Source: Rhodanobacter sp. FW104-R8 | GTDB lineage: Bacteria > Pseudomonadota > Gammaproteobacteria > Xanthomonadales > Rhodanobacteraceae | Assembly: GCF_001617365.1 (NCBI RefSeq) | Contig: NZ_LVJR01000028.1 | Coordinates: 116,019-180,018 of the forward strand | DNA: 64,000 bases | Direction of reading: 5' to 3' | Shown: piece by piece, positions 56,796 through 64,000 of the stretch | Layout of the letters: each line of letters starts with the position of its first letter | Numbering within the stretch: the stretch's first letter is position 1 | Position numbers and translations under genes: made by a program | The notes under the pieces: generated by a model | What the model was told of the DNA's origin: nothing | Seen by the model: the letters and a program-made list of their open reading frames with translations, nothing else | The model's database searches: none

Positions 56796-57488
56796 TCAGG
56801 CGATATCCCGCGAGCGGGCCAGCGCGGCGGTGATGGTGGCCGCGATCATTTTCAGGAACAGCGTGCCCATGCCGGGCTGGAAGCGGTCCGGGTCGGTGCT
56901 GCCGATCGCCAGCATGCCGCAGTCGCCGAGGCACATCAGCGCGGCCGAGCGGATCTGCCCGGCATCGGCGCCGAACAGGCGGGCGAGCTTCTCGGCGGAG
57001 AGCCGGCCGGAGACCGGTTCGTTCTTGCGCAGGAACTCGGCGAACTCCGGCAGCGCGGCCATGCCGCCGGCGACCTGCTGCAGCCAGTCGGCGCGCGGCA
57101 GCGGCGGCTGGTCGCCGAACAGCAGCAGGCGCACCTGTTCGGTATGGAAATCCGCACTGAGCCTGGCGACCACGGTGCGCGCGGTGACCTCCGTCGTGCT
57201 CGCGCGCAGCAGCGCCACGGTGAGCGCGTGCACGCGTTCCATCAGTTTCTCGTTCTCGGCGGCGATCCCGATCAGCTCGGCCAGCTGGCGTTCGAGTTCC
57301 GCGTTCTTGTCGCGCAGGCTCTGCAGCTGGTACACCGCCAGCGAAGACACCGCGCCGCCCTGCTCGCGCGGCGGCATGGTCAGCTTGGCGGCCAGCTCCG
57401 GGTATTCGCTGAGGAATTCCGGATGGCGCTTCAGGTAGGCGGCAACCACGCGGGCCTGGGTGGCGTCGTCGAGCAGGGTGGCGGTCAT
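56796..57488 (-). CDS. DUF484 family protein (GAF-like)
   Basis: 230 residues. The helical N-terminus (VVAAYLKRHPEFLSEYPELAAKLTMPP, in parts) and a coiled coil (LRDKNAELERQLAELIGIAAENEKL, in parts) lead into a GAF-like domain ending in ...GMGTLFLKMIAATI. This is the family found between dapF and xerC in many gammaproteobacteria; its function is unknown. The start is the ATG giving MTATLLDDATQARV. Confidence 0.92.
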   Translation of the reverse strand: MTATLLDDATQARVVAAYLKRHPEFLSEYPELAAKLTMPPREQGGAVSSLAVYQLQSLRDKNAELERQLAELIGIAAENEKLMERVHALTVALLRASTTEVTARTVVARLSADFHTEQVRLLLFGDQPPLPRADWLQQVAGGMAALPEFAEFLRKNEPVSGRLSAEKLARLFGADAGQIRSAALMCLGDCGMLAIGSTDPDRFQPGMGTLFLKMIAATITAALARSRDIA

Positions 57489-57582
57489 GCGCGAATGTCC
57501 TCGAACCGTTGCGCGGCGCACGAAGGAGGCGCGCCGTCCGGCTGGAGTGTGCGATGGACGCGGGCGCGCTTCAACCGCCCCG

Positions 57583-58428
57583 TCAGGCGGCGGCCGGAAC
57601 CGGCCACTCGCCCTCGAACGCGAACGCGGCCGGACCGGTCATCCACAACGTATGGCCGGGGCCGGCCCAGTCGATGCGCAGGCTGCCGCCGGGCAGCTCG
57701 ACCGCCACCGTGTCGCCGACGTCGCCGCGCTGGTGCAGCACCGCCATCGCGGCGCAGGCGCCGGTGCCGCAGGCCAGCGTCCAGCCGGCGCCGCGCTCGT
57801 GCACGCGCAGGCACAGGTGGCCGCGGTCGAGCCGCTGCACGAAGCCGGCATTCGCGCCCTGCGCGAAACGCTCGTGGCCGGACAGCAGCGGGCCGAGCCG
57901 CTGCAGCGCGGGGTCGGCCAAGTCGTGCACCGCCATCACGGCGTGCGGGTTGCCCATCGACACTGCGCCGATCTGCAGCGTGTCGCCGCCCACGGCGATC
58001 GGGTAATGCGTCGCCGGCGCGTCGGCCGCGAACGGAATCCGCGCCGGCTCGAACACCGGCTCGCCCATGTCCACGGTGACCTCGTCGGCGCCGAGCAGGC
58101 GCACCGTCACCGGGCCGGACGGGCTCTCGATCCGCACGTCGTCGCCGATCGCCAGCGCACCGGCGCGATGCAGCCACGCCGCCACGCAGCGCACGCCGTT
58201 GCCGCACTGGCCGGACGGCGAGCCGTCGGCGTTCCAGATGCCGTAGTAGAACGCGCAGGCCGGGTCGCGCGCCGGCTCGACGCTGAGCAGCTGGTCGAAG
58301 CCCACGCCGGTGTGGCGGTCGGCCAGCGCGCGGATCTGCGCGGCGTCCAGCGCGAACGGGCGATGGCGGCAATCCAGCACGACGAAGTCGTTGCCGATGC
58401 CGTGCATCTTGGAGAATCGCAGTGGCAT
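57583..58428 (-). CDS. dapF: Diaminopimelate epimerase
   Basis: 281 residues. It interconverts LL- and meso-diaminopimelate for lysine and peptidoglycan synthesis. The two catalytic cysteines are in GQCGNGVRC and TLACGTGACAAMAVL. The start MPLRFSKMHGIGNDFVVLD matches the family. It lies 10 bases downstream of lptM on the same strand, a common pairing. Confidence 0.97.
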   Translation of the reverse strand: MPLRFSKMHGIGNDFVVLDCRHRPFALDAAQIRALADRHTGVGFDQLLSVEPARDPACAFYYGIWNADGSPSGQCGNGVRCVAAWLHRAGALAIGDDVRIESPSGPVTVRLLGADEVTVDMGEPVFEPARIPFAADAPATHYPIAVGGDTLQIGAVSMGNPHAVMAVHDLADPALQRLGPLLSGHERFAQGANAGFVQRLDRGHLCLRVHERGAGWTLACGTGACAAMAVLHQRGDVGDTVAVELPGGSLRIDWAGPGHTLWMTGPAAFAFEGEWPVPAAA

Positions 58429-58438
58429 GGCCGGGCGA

Positions 58439-58603
58439 TCAGCGCGGGTTGCCGGCGCTGGCCGGCGGCGCTGGCGCGGCGGGTTTCGCCGTGGTCGAGG
58501 CTGCGGCGGGTTGGGTCGGCAGCACCAGCGGGCCCTTGTTGCCGCAACCGGCGAGCGTGGCGATGGCGAGGCAGAACGGCAGCAGCAAGAGGGATCGGCG
58601 CAT
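58439..58603 (-). CDS. lptM: LptM (YifL-type) small lipoprotein
   Basis: 54 residues. The signal peptide ends with lipobox LAGC (Cys20), directly followed by GNKGPLVLPTQ, the conserved CGxKGPLxxP core of LptM, which helps mature the LptDE LPS translocon. The rest is an alanine/proline tail. It precedes dapF as in many proteobacteria. Confidence 0.9.
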   Translation of the reverse strand: MRRSLLLLPFCLAIATLAGCGNKGPLVLPTQPAAASTTAKPAAPAPPASAGNPR

Positions 58604-58714
58604 GGCGGGTTTCCTGTGGACGCCCGCAGTATAGCGAGCCGCGCCGGCGCGGCTGCGGCAGCGCCCGTTATGATGCGCGGATGAATTGCCCGACGAGGCG
58701 ATGAGGTAACCGCG

Positions 58715-59404
58715 ATGGACTGGAGCGCGCTGCTGCGCATGCCGATGACCGTGCTGCTGATACTGGCGGCGGCCTTCGCGCTGCTCACCCTGGCGCAGCT
58801 GGTGGCCTTGCGCCAGCGCCTGCACGGCGGCCGCCCGCTCGCCGCCGGCTGGCGCGCGCTGCTGTGCCTGGCCTGTTTCGCGCTGACCCTGCTGCTGGCC
58901 GGTGCCGGCTATGCGCTGCGCGGCTACCGGCTGCTCGGCGAGGAGGCGCCGGTGGTGGAGATCGACGCACGCATCCTGTCGCCGCAGCGCTGGGTGCTCA
59001 CCCTCAACTGGCCCGACGGCAGCACTCGCCAGGTGCCGCTGGCCGGCGACGACTGGCGCCTCGAGGCAGTGGTGCTGAAGTGGAAACTGCCCGCCCTGCT
59101 GGCCGGCGTGCCGCCGCTGTACCGGCTCGACCGGCTGTCCGGCCGTTACGACGATCCCGCGCAGGAGGCCACGGCGCCGCGCACGGTGGTCGGCTTCGGC
59201 CAAGCCGGCGCGTTCGACCTGCTCGACCTGAAAAAGCAGTATCCGCGCTGGCTGCCCGAGGTCGACACTGTCTACGGCAGCGGCGCCTTCCTGCCGCTGG
59301 TCGACCAGGGCCATTACAGCGTCAGCCTGATGCGCACCGGCGCGCTGGTGGCGCGGCCGGACGAGGCCACCGAGCGGCGCATCGGACAGCCGCTGGGCGG
59401 CTGA
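58715..59404 (+). CDS. Conserved membrane protein of unknown function
   Basis: 229 residues. Two membrane helices near the N-terminus (MPMTVLLILAAAFALLTLAQLVAL and LLCLACFALTLLLAGAGYAL) are followed by a soluble, probably periplasmic domain (VVEIDARILSPQRWVLTLNWPDGSTRQ, in parts). Such proteins are sometimes labelled multidrug transporter, without visible support. GAGGTAACCGCG precedes the ATG. It is divergent from lptM. Confidence 0.75.
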   Translation: MDWSALLRMPMTVLLILAAAFALLTLAQLVALRQRLHGGRPLAAGWRALLCLACFALTLLLAGAGYALRGYRLLGEEAPVVEIDARILSPQRWVLTLNWPDGSTRQVPLAGDDWRLEAVVLKWKLPALLAGVPPLYRLDRLSGRYDDPAQEATAPRTVVGFGQAGAFDLLDLKKQYPRWLPEVDTVYGSGAFLPLVDQGHYSVSLMRTGALVARPDEATERRIGQPLGG

Positions 59405-59413
59405 GCCGGGCGC

Positions 59414-59947
59414 TCAGTCCAGCGGCTTCTCGTAGCGCCAGGCGTCTTCGCCGTCCTCGTAGTAGCCCGGTTGGTGGCCGGTGCGGCGAAACCCCCGCCG
59501 CTCGTACAGGCCGATCGCGGCGGCGTTGCCGGTGCGCACTTCCAGCCGCAGTGCACGGCAGCCGCGGCGGCGGGCGGCCGCCACGGCGGCCTCCAGCAGC
59601 GCGGCGGCGATGCCGCGGCCGCGCGCCTCGGGCAGGGTGGCCAGCGAGTACAGCCGCGCCACGCCGCTGCCCTTGCGGAAGAACAGCACGGCCGCGCCGA
59701 GCACGTGCTGGTGGCCGTCGCTGGCCACCAGCACCAGCGCGGAATCGCTGTCCAGGTGGCGGCGGTATTGCGTGCGGCTCAGCAGGTCGCTGCTGAAGCT
59801 GCGCTGCTCCATCGCGACCAGGGCGTCGAGGTCGGTGGTGTCGGCGCGGCGTACGCGCACGCCGGCGGACGTGGCGGGCAGGCGGGCAGGCTCCGGTGCG
59901 GGGCGGCGCGCGTGCTCGGGGGACGAGGGTATGGGAATGGTCGGCAC
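59414..59947 (-). CDS. GNAT family N-acetyltransferase
   Basis: 177 residues from a GTG. A proline/alanine-rich lead of ~28 residues precedes a complete GNAT fold: RRADTTDLDALVAMEQRSF, the acetyl-CoA loop LPEARGRGIAAALLEAAV and GLYERRGFRRTGHQPGYYEDGEDAWRYEK (in parts). It resembles RimI-like enzymes. Divergent from the RimK-type ATP-grasp gene, a combination seen elsewhere where the GNAT is fused to a C39-like peptidase, which is missing here. Confidence 0.85.
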   Translation of the reverse strand: MPTIPIPSSPEHARRPAPEPARLPATSAGVRVRRADTTDLDALVAMEQRSFSSDLLSRTQYRRHLDSDSALVLVASDGHQHVLGAAVLFFRKGSGVARLYSLATLPEARGRGIAAALLEAAVAAARRRGCRALRLEVRTGNAAAIGLYERRGFRRTGHQPGYYEDGEDAWRYEKPLD

Positions 59948-60145
59948 GCGCGGACTCTAGCAGCCGGCGCGCCCTTCGCGCAGCGCCGCCGGCGCCCGCG
60001 GGCGGGCGCGCCGGGGTCCATTCATTCACGCTTCAGCGCTTTCCCTTGTGCCACGCCCACGCTGTGCCAAACTTCGACCCCTGCCTGTCCCGCCGCGCTT
60101 CGCGCGGGATTTCCCCTGCTAGTGCCGCATCGTCTGGGTGGTGTC

Positions 60146-61633
60146 ATGGCCCGTCTGGTCATCGTTGTTGAAAAAGCCTCCGACTGGGCTTCGTACTACC
60201 CCTCCGTCGACGTGATGAGCGCGATGGATTATCTGCGCACCCCGGTCGGCGGCGACAATGAGCGCACCCAGGTGATCAACCTGTGCCGCAGCTACAAGTA
60301 CCTAGGCACCGGCTACTACGTGTCGCTGCTGGCCGAAGCGCGCGGGCACCGCGTGATGCCCTCGGTGCGCACGGTGAACGACCTGCGCCGGCGTTCGCTG
60401 TACGGCCTGGACATCGACGACCTCAACCAGAAACTCACCCACTTCCTGCCCGCCGGCGGTCGCGACACCACCGACTTCGGCATCCTGGTGTACTTCGGCG
60501 AGACCGCCTACCCGGCGCTGCAGGACTTGGCGCGGCAGGTGTTCGAAATGTTCCCCTGCCCGCTGCTGCGCATCGAGTTCGAGCGCGACCGCGTGTGGCA
60601 GGTCAGCTCGATCAAGCCAGTGGGCCTGCATACCCTGGTCGATGCGCAGGAGGACGCCTTCGCCGAGGAGCTCGATCGCTTCTCGCGCAAGCTGTGGCGC
60701 AAGCCGCGCGCGCGGCGGCAATTCCGCTACGACCTGGCGATGCTGGTCGATCCGAAGGAGCAGATGCCGCCGTCGAACCGCAAGGCGCTGAAGTCCTTCA
60801 TCGCCGCGGGCAAGGAGCTCGGCATCGAGGTCGACCCGATCGGCAAGAACGACTACCAGCGCCTGGCCGAGTACGATGGCCTGTTCATCCGCGAGACCAC
60901 CGCCAGCGACAACCACACCTACCGCTTCGCCCACCGCGCGGAGAAGGAAGGCATGGTGGTGATGGACGACCCCAGCTCGATCCTGCGCTGCACCAACAAG
61001 ATCTACCTCAACGACCTGATGGTCTCGCGCAAGCTGGCGGTGCCACGCACCGAGATCCTCTACCGCGACGACAGCAAGGGCATGAAGGAAGTCGTCGCCA
61101 AGCTCGGTTTTCCGCTGGTGCTGAAGATCCCCGACGGCTCGTTTTCGCGCGGCGTGGTCAAGGTCGAGGACGAGGAATCGCTGGCGCAGGCGGCCAGCAG
61201 CCTGTTCCAGCACAGCGCGCTGCTGCTGGCGCAGGAATACGTCTACACCGAGTTCGACTGGCGCGTCGGCGTGCTCAACCGCGAGCCGCTGTACGCCTGC
61301 AAGTACTACATGTCGCGTGGCCACTGGCAGATCTACAACCACGGCGCCAAGGGCACCGCGAAGTCCGGCGGCTTCGAGACTATCGCGCTGAAGGATGCGC
61401 CGGCCGAGGTGGTGAAGCTGGCGCTGAGGGCGACCCAGCCGATCGGCGACGGCCTCTACGGCGTCGACCTGAAGCAGGTCGGCAGCAAGCCGGTGGTGAT
61501 CGAGGTGAACGACAACCCGTCGGTCGACGCCGGCGTCGAGGATGCCCATCTGGGCGACGAGCTGTACCTGCGCATCATGCAGGAGTTCCTGCGCCGGATG
61601 GAGCGCAAGCGCCAGGTCGGCACCACCCACTGA
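60146..61633 (+). CDS. RimK-family ATP-grasp protein with RLAN N-terminal domain
   Basis: 495 residues. The N-terminal ~150 residues match the RLAN domain (ARLVIVVEKASDWASYYPSV, CRSYKYLGTGYYVSLLAEARG). The C-terminal ATP-grasp domain has FPLVLKIPDGSFSRGVVKV, AQEYVYTEFDWRVGVL and VVIEVNDNPSVDAGVED for ATP/Mg binding. It is predicted to ligate amino acids to a protein or peptide; the substrate is unknown. The start is the ATG giving MARLVIVVEK. Confidence 0.9.
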   Translation: MARLVIVVEKASDWASYYPSVDVMSAMDYLRTPVGGDNERTQVINLCRSYKYLGTGYYVSLLAEARGHRVMPSVRTVNDLRRRSLYGLDIDDLNQKLTHFLPAGGRDTTDFGILVYFGETAYPALQDLARQVFEMFPCPLLRIEFERDRVWQVSSIKPVGLHTLVDAQEDAFAEELDRFSRKLWRKPRARRQFRYDLAMLVDPKEQMPPSNRKALKSFIAAGKELGIEVDPIGKNDYQRLAEYDGLFIRETTASDNHTYRFAHRAEKEGMVVMDDPSSILRCTNKIYLNDLMVSRKLAVPRTEILYRDDSKGMKEVVAKLGFPLVLKIPDGSFSRGVVKVEDEESLAQAASSLFQHSALLLAQEYVYTEFDWRVGVLNREPLYACKYYMSRGHWQIYNHGAKGTAKSGGFETIALKDAPAEVVKLALRATQPIGDGLYGVDLKQVGSKPVVIEVNDNPSVDAGVEDAHLGDELYLRIMQEFLRRMERKRQVGTTH

Positions 61634-61646
61634 CCGGCACGCCTGC

Positions 61647-61707
61647 GCCCTCCCTGGCAGAGCTGCGGGAGGGCTGGGCGACCGAAGGGAGTCCTTCAGG
61701 CGAGGGG
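61647..61707. repeat. Composite repeat copy between the RimK-type gene and a small gene
   Basis: A stem GCCCTCCC / GGGAGGGC (61647-61654, 61667-61674) precedes a 31-base element (61677-61707) that matches the reverse complement of 8151-8181 with two differences. The core GAAGG-GAGT-CCTTC is itself palindromic. Confidence 0.7.
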
Positions 61708-61712
61708 TTGCT

Positions 61713-61970
61713 CTAATGCCAGGCCACGCCGCGGACCATGCGCCGGCGGGGCCGGCACAGCGCCAGCAGCTGCCGCGGCAGCGCCGGCTCCAGCGCCAGC
61801 AGCACGACCAGCGGCGCGCCGACCAGCCAGAACGCCGGCGTCCAGCCGAGCAGGTCGGTGTGCGCCGGCACCAGCGTGCTCAGCAGCAAGGCGCCGCCGC
61901 CCAGCAGCCACAGCACGGCGACGCCGAGCAGGCGTTGATGGTGGGCGGGAGGCAAGGCTTGAATGCGCAT
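61713..61970 (-). CDS. Small two-helix membrane protein
   Basis: 85 residues from the ATG at 61970. Two hydrophobic segments (LLGVAVLWLLGGGALLLSTLV and FWLVGAPLVVLLALEPAL) and a basic tail (CRPRRRMVRG). Not recognised. It lies between the RimK-type gene (convergent) and aroE (divergent), and no strong ribosome-binding site is visible. Confidence 0.55.
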   Translation of the reverse strand: MRIQALPPAHHQRLLGVAVLWLLGGGALLLSTLVPAHTDLLGWTPAFWLVGAPLVVLLALEPALPRQLLALCRPRRRMVRGVAWH

Positions 61971-62094
61971 GGCGGTGGTTTCGTCGTGATGGGTGAGCGC
62001 AGGCTGGCGCGCCGCCATCTCACCGGCTGCGACCCCCTTTGCGGCAGGCCCCCACGTAGAATGGGCGCCAGCAACCACCGGGGAATTTTTCTTC

Positions 62095-62925
62095 ATGCCA
62101 GCCGCCCAGTTCGCCGTGTTCGGCCATCCGATCGGCCACTCGCTGTCGCCGCTGATCCACCAGGCGTTCGCGCGGCAGTTCGGCATCGATCTGGAGTACC
62201 GCGCGATCGACGCGGCGCCGGCCGATTTCGCCGCGGCGGTGCACCGCTTCTTCGCCGGCGGCGGCCGCGGCGCCAACGTCACCCTGCCGCACAAGGCCGC
62301 CGCGTTCGCGCTGGCCGACCAGCGCAGCGTGGCGGCCACCCGCGCCGGCAGCGCGAACGTGCTGACCCCGCTGGCCGCCGGCCGGCTGGCCGCGCACAAC
62401 ACCGATGGCGCCGGCCTGGTGCGCGACATCACCGAACGCCACGACCTGGACCTGCGCGGCCATACCGCGTTGCTGCTGGGCGCCGGCGGCGCCGCGCACG
62501 GCGTGGCGTGGAACCTGCTGGATGCCGGCGTGGAAACGCTGACCATCGCCAACCGTTCGCCGGTGGCGGCCGACGTGCTGGCCGACGCGATCGGCGACCC
62601 GCTGCGGGCGCATACGCGCTACTGGGAAGACCTCGCCGATATCGGCAGCTACGACCTGATCGTCAACGCCACCTCGGCCGGCGTGCTGGGCATGGCGCTG
62701 CAGCTGCCGTTCTCGCTGGTCGGCGCGCGCGCGCTGTGCTACGACCTGTCCTACGGCGCGGCGGCCGGCAGCTTCCTGGCCTGGGCCCAGGCGGCCGGCG
62801 CCCGCTATGCGGTCGACGGCCTCGGCATGCTGGTGGAAACCGCCGCCGATGCGTTCGAACTGTGGCACGGCCGGCGGCCGGATACCGAGCCGGTGTTCCA
62901 GTCGCTGCGCCAGCGGGCGGCGTGA
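62095..62925 (+). CDS. aroE: Shikimate dehydrogenase
   Basis: 276 residues. It reduces 3-dehydroshikimate to shikimate with NADPH in aromatic amino acid synthesis. Substrate motif GHPIGHSLSPLIHQAFA (~10-26), catalytic Lys in NVTLPHK, NTDGAGLVRDI and the nucleotide-binding GAGGAAHGVAWNLL are present. The start is the ATG giving MPAAQFAVFGHPIG. Confidence 0.96.
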   Translation: MPAAQFAVFGHPIGHSLSPLIHQAFARQFGIDLEYRAIDAAPADFAAAVHRFFAGGGRGANVTLPHKAAAFALADQRSVAATRAGSANVLTPLAAGRLAAHNTDGAGLVRDITERHDLDLRGHTALLLGAGGAAHGVAWNLLDAGVETLTIANRSPVAADVLADAIGDPLRAHTRYWEDLADIGSYDLIVNATSAGVLGMALQLPFSLVGARALCYDLSYGAAAGSFLAWAQAAGARYAVDGLGMLVETAADAFELWHGRRPDTEPVFQSLRQRAA

Positions 62926-63063
62926 GCGCGCCGGCCCGCGGGGTTGGCCGCCGCGGCGTCGCCACATAACTGCAATGTGCCGCCGCTAAGGTGCCGCCAT
63001 CCGCCGGGAGCGCGCCGATGACGGAAGCTCCAGCGCGCGGCATCGGTTTGCGCAGCAGGTGTC

Positions 63064-63606
63064 ATGCCCCGCTTTCTTTCCGCCGTATCGCACCGATACG
63101 CGATCGCGCTCGTCTGTCTGTTCCTGCTGGCTGCCGCCGGTGGGGTCTTCTGGTACACCCGGGCGACGGCGAATGCCGCATTGAACGTGGCCGGGCCCGC
63201 AACGGCCGGCTCCGCGGCTGCGCCGGGCGACGACGCGCAAAGCGGCACCGCAATCCTGCTCGGCTTGGCCCGCGACGCGATGCATGACGGGCGGCTGGTC
63301 GCGCCGGCCGGCAGCAATGCATTCGAGTTCTACCTCAGCGTGCTGCAGCTGGAGCCGAGCAACAAGTCCGCCAACGAGGCCCTGCGCGAATCGTTCCCGC
63401 AGGCCTCGGAGGAGATCGAGCGCACCATCAACCAGAAGGGTCTGGACGAAGCGCGCCGCGAGATCGACTTGTTGCGCGAGTTCGATCGCGACAATTTCAC
63501 GCTGGCCCTGCTCGGCGGCAAGCTTTCCGCCGCGCGCAAAATCGAGGCACGGCAGCACGAGGCGGAAGCCGAACGCATCCGCCGGGCGAACGGCGGGGGG
63601 ATGTGA
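63064..63606 (+). CDS. Hypothetical membrane-anchored protein
   Basis: 180 residues. One N-terminal membrane helix (YAIALVCLFLLAAAGGVFWY), then a low-complexity Ala/Gly linker and a helical soluble domain (LLGLARDAMHDGRLVAPAGSNAFEFYLSVLQLEPSNKSANEALRESF, in parts). This domain resembles the middle part of some Xanthomonadales proteins annotated as TonB-like, but no TonB C-terminal domain follows. Function unknown. AGGTGTC precedes the ATG. Confidence 0.7.
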   Translation: MPRFLSAVSHRYAIALVCLFLLAAAGGVFWYTRATANAALNVAGPATAGSAAAPGDDAQSGTAILLGLARDAMHDGRLVAPAGSNAFEFYLSVLQLEPSNKSANEALRESFPQASEEIERTINQKGLDEARREIDLLREFDRDNFTLALLGGKLSAARKIEARQHEAEAERIRRANGGGM

Positions 63607-63617
63607 TCGCCGGGCGA

Positions 63618-64000
63618 TCAGGCGGACGCCAGGTATTCGTCCTTCAGCCGCACGTAGTGGTCGGCCGAGTAGTGCAATTGCTCGATCTGGCGGTCGCTGA
63701 GCAGGCGCACGAACTTCGCCGGGTTGCCCAGCCACAGCTCGCGTTCGCCGACCACCTTGCCCGGGGGCACCAGCGCGCCGGCGCCGACGAAGCCGTGTTT
63801 CATCACCACCGCGCCGTCCAGCACGCTGGCGTGCATGCCGATCAGGCAGTAGTCGCCGATGCTGCAGGCGTGCACCACCGCGGCGTGGCCGATGGTGACG
63901 CCCTCGCCGATCAGGCACGGGTAGCCCGGCCCGTACGGGCCGGCATGGGCGACGTGCACGATGGCGCCGTCCTGGATGCTGGTCCGCGCGCCGACGCGGA
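63618..64000 (-). CDS. Gamma carbonic anhydrase-like hexapeptide-repeat protein, 5' end outside window
   Basis: At least 127 residues; the frame stays open to the window edge (RVGARTSIQDGAIVHVAHAG in the part beyond 63959), so the N-terminus is missing. Left-handed beta-helix hexapeptides (IGEGVTIGHAAVVHACSIGDYCLIGMHASVLDGAVV, in parts) include the metal-binding-type histidines at VAHAG, TIGHAAVVHAC and IGMHA. The C-terminal helix ends VRLKDEYLASA. Carbonic anhydrase activity is family-level inference. Confidence 0.9.
   Translation of the reverse strand, partial: RVGARTSIQDGAIVHVAHAGPYGPGYPCLIGEGVTIGHAAVVHACSIGDYCLIGMHASVLDGAVVMKHGFVGAGALVPPGKVVGERELWLGNPAKFVRLLSDRQIEQLHYSADHYVRLKDEYLASA

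Overview
The window is about 64 kb of high-GC, gene-dense chromosome from a gammaproteobacterium, most likely Xanthomonadales (Rhodanobacter/Dyella/Luteibacter-like). This rests on the tonB-exbB-exbD1-exbD2 order known from Xanthomonas, GTAG-type palindromic repeats like those of Stenotrophomonas, and the gene order around dnaA. It spans the replication origin: gyrB, recF, dnaN and dnaA point left, while rpmH, rnpA, yidC and mnmE point right. DnaA boxes lie on both sides of dnaA (about 44.6-44.7 and 46.2-46.3 kb). I found no tRNA, rRNA, CRISPR array or intact insertion sequence. No gene-free stretch exceeds about 270 bases.

Layout. 0-7 kb: a leftward set (DUF885 peptidase-like protein, SulP anion transporter, ParB-like protein, WYL regulator), then a leftward cluster of a GST, a VOC protein, a small protein and a DJ-1 homologue lacking its cysteine. 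7-11.4 kb: fbp, a patatin-like lipoprotein and an S9 peptidase. 11.5-14.2 kb: a GntR/YtrA-type regulator on an apparently leaderless mRNA, an ABC ATPase, and a permease interrupted by an in-frame TGA. 14.3-18 kb: a radical SAM protein, an acyl-CoA ligase and small membrane proteins.

18-34 kb is a carbon/nitrogen block: an MHS-type transporter with a large extra domain, a DcaP-like porin, acetyl-CoA synthetase, a LuxR-type response regulator (CrbR/ErdR-like), gltBD, and an SSS-domain hybrid histidine kinase (CrbS/MxtR-like). The kinase and regulator resemble the pair that controls acs in Vibrio and Pseudomonas. A perfect 19-bp palindrome lies between the divergent porin and acs genes.

34-39.5 kb: a phosphopantetheinyl transferase with pdxJ, the TonB-ExbB-ExbD1-ExbD2 energy module and a TPR protein. 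39.7-50.2 kb: the origin region. 50.2-52 kb: three poorly conserved genes directly behind the mnmE 3' end, a known integration hot spot in other bacteria. 52-64 kb: ribokinase, hslVU, xerC, DUF484, dapF, lptM, a GNAT/RLAN-ATP-grasp pair, aroE and a truncated gamma-carbonic-anhydrase-like gene at the right edge. Several inverted-repeat families are scattered between genes.
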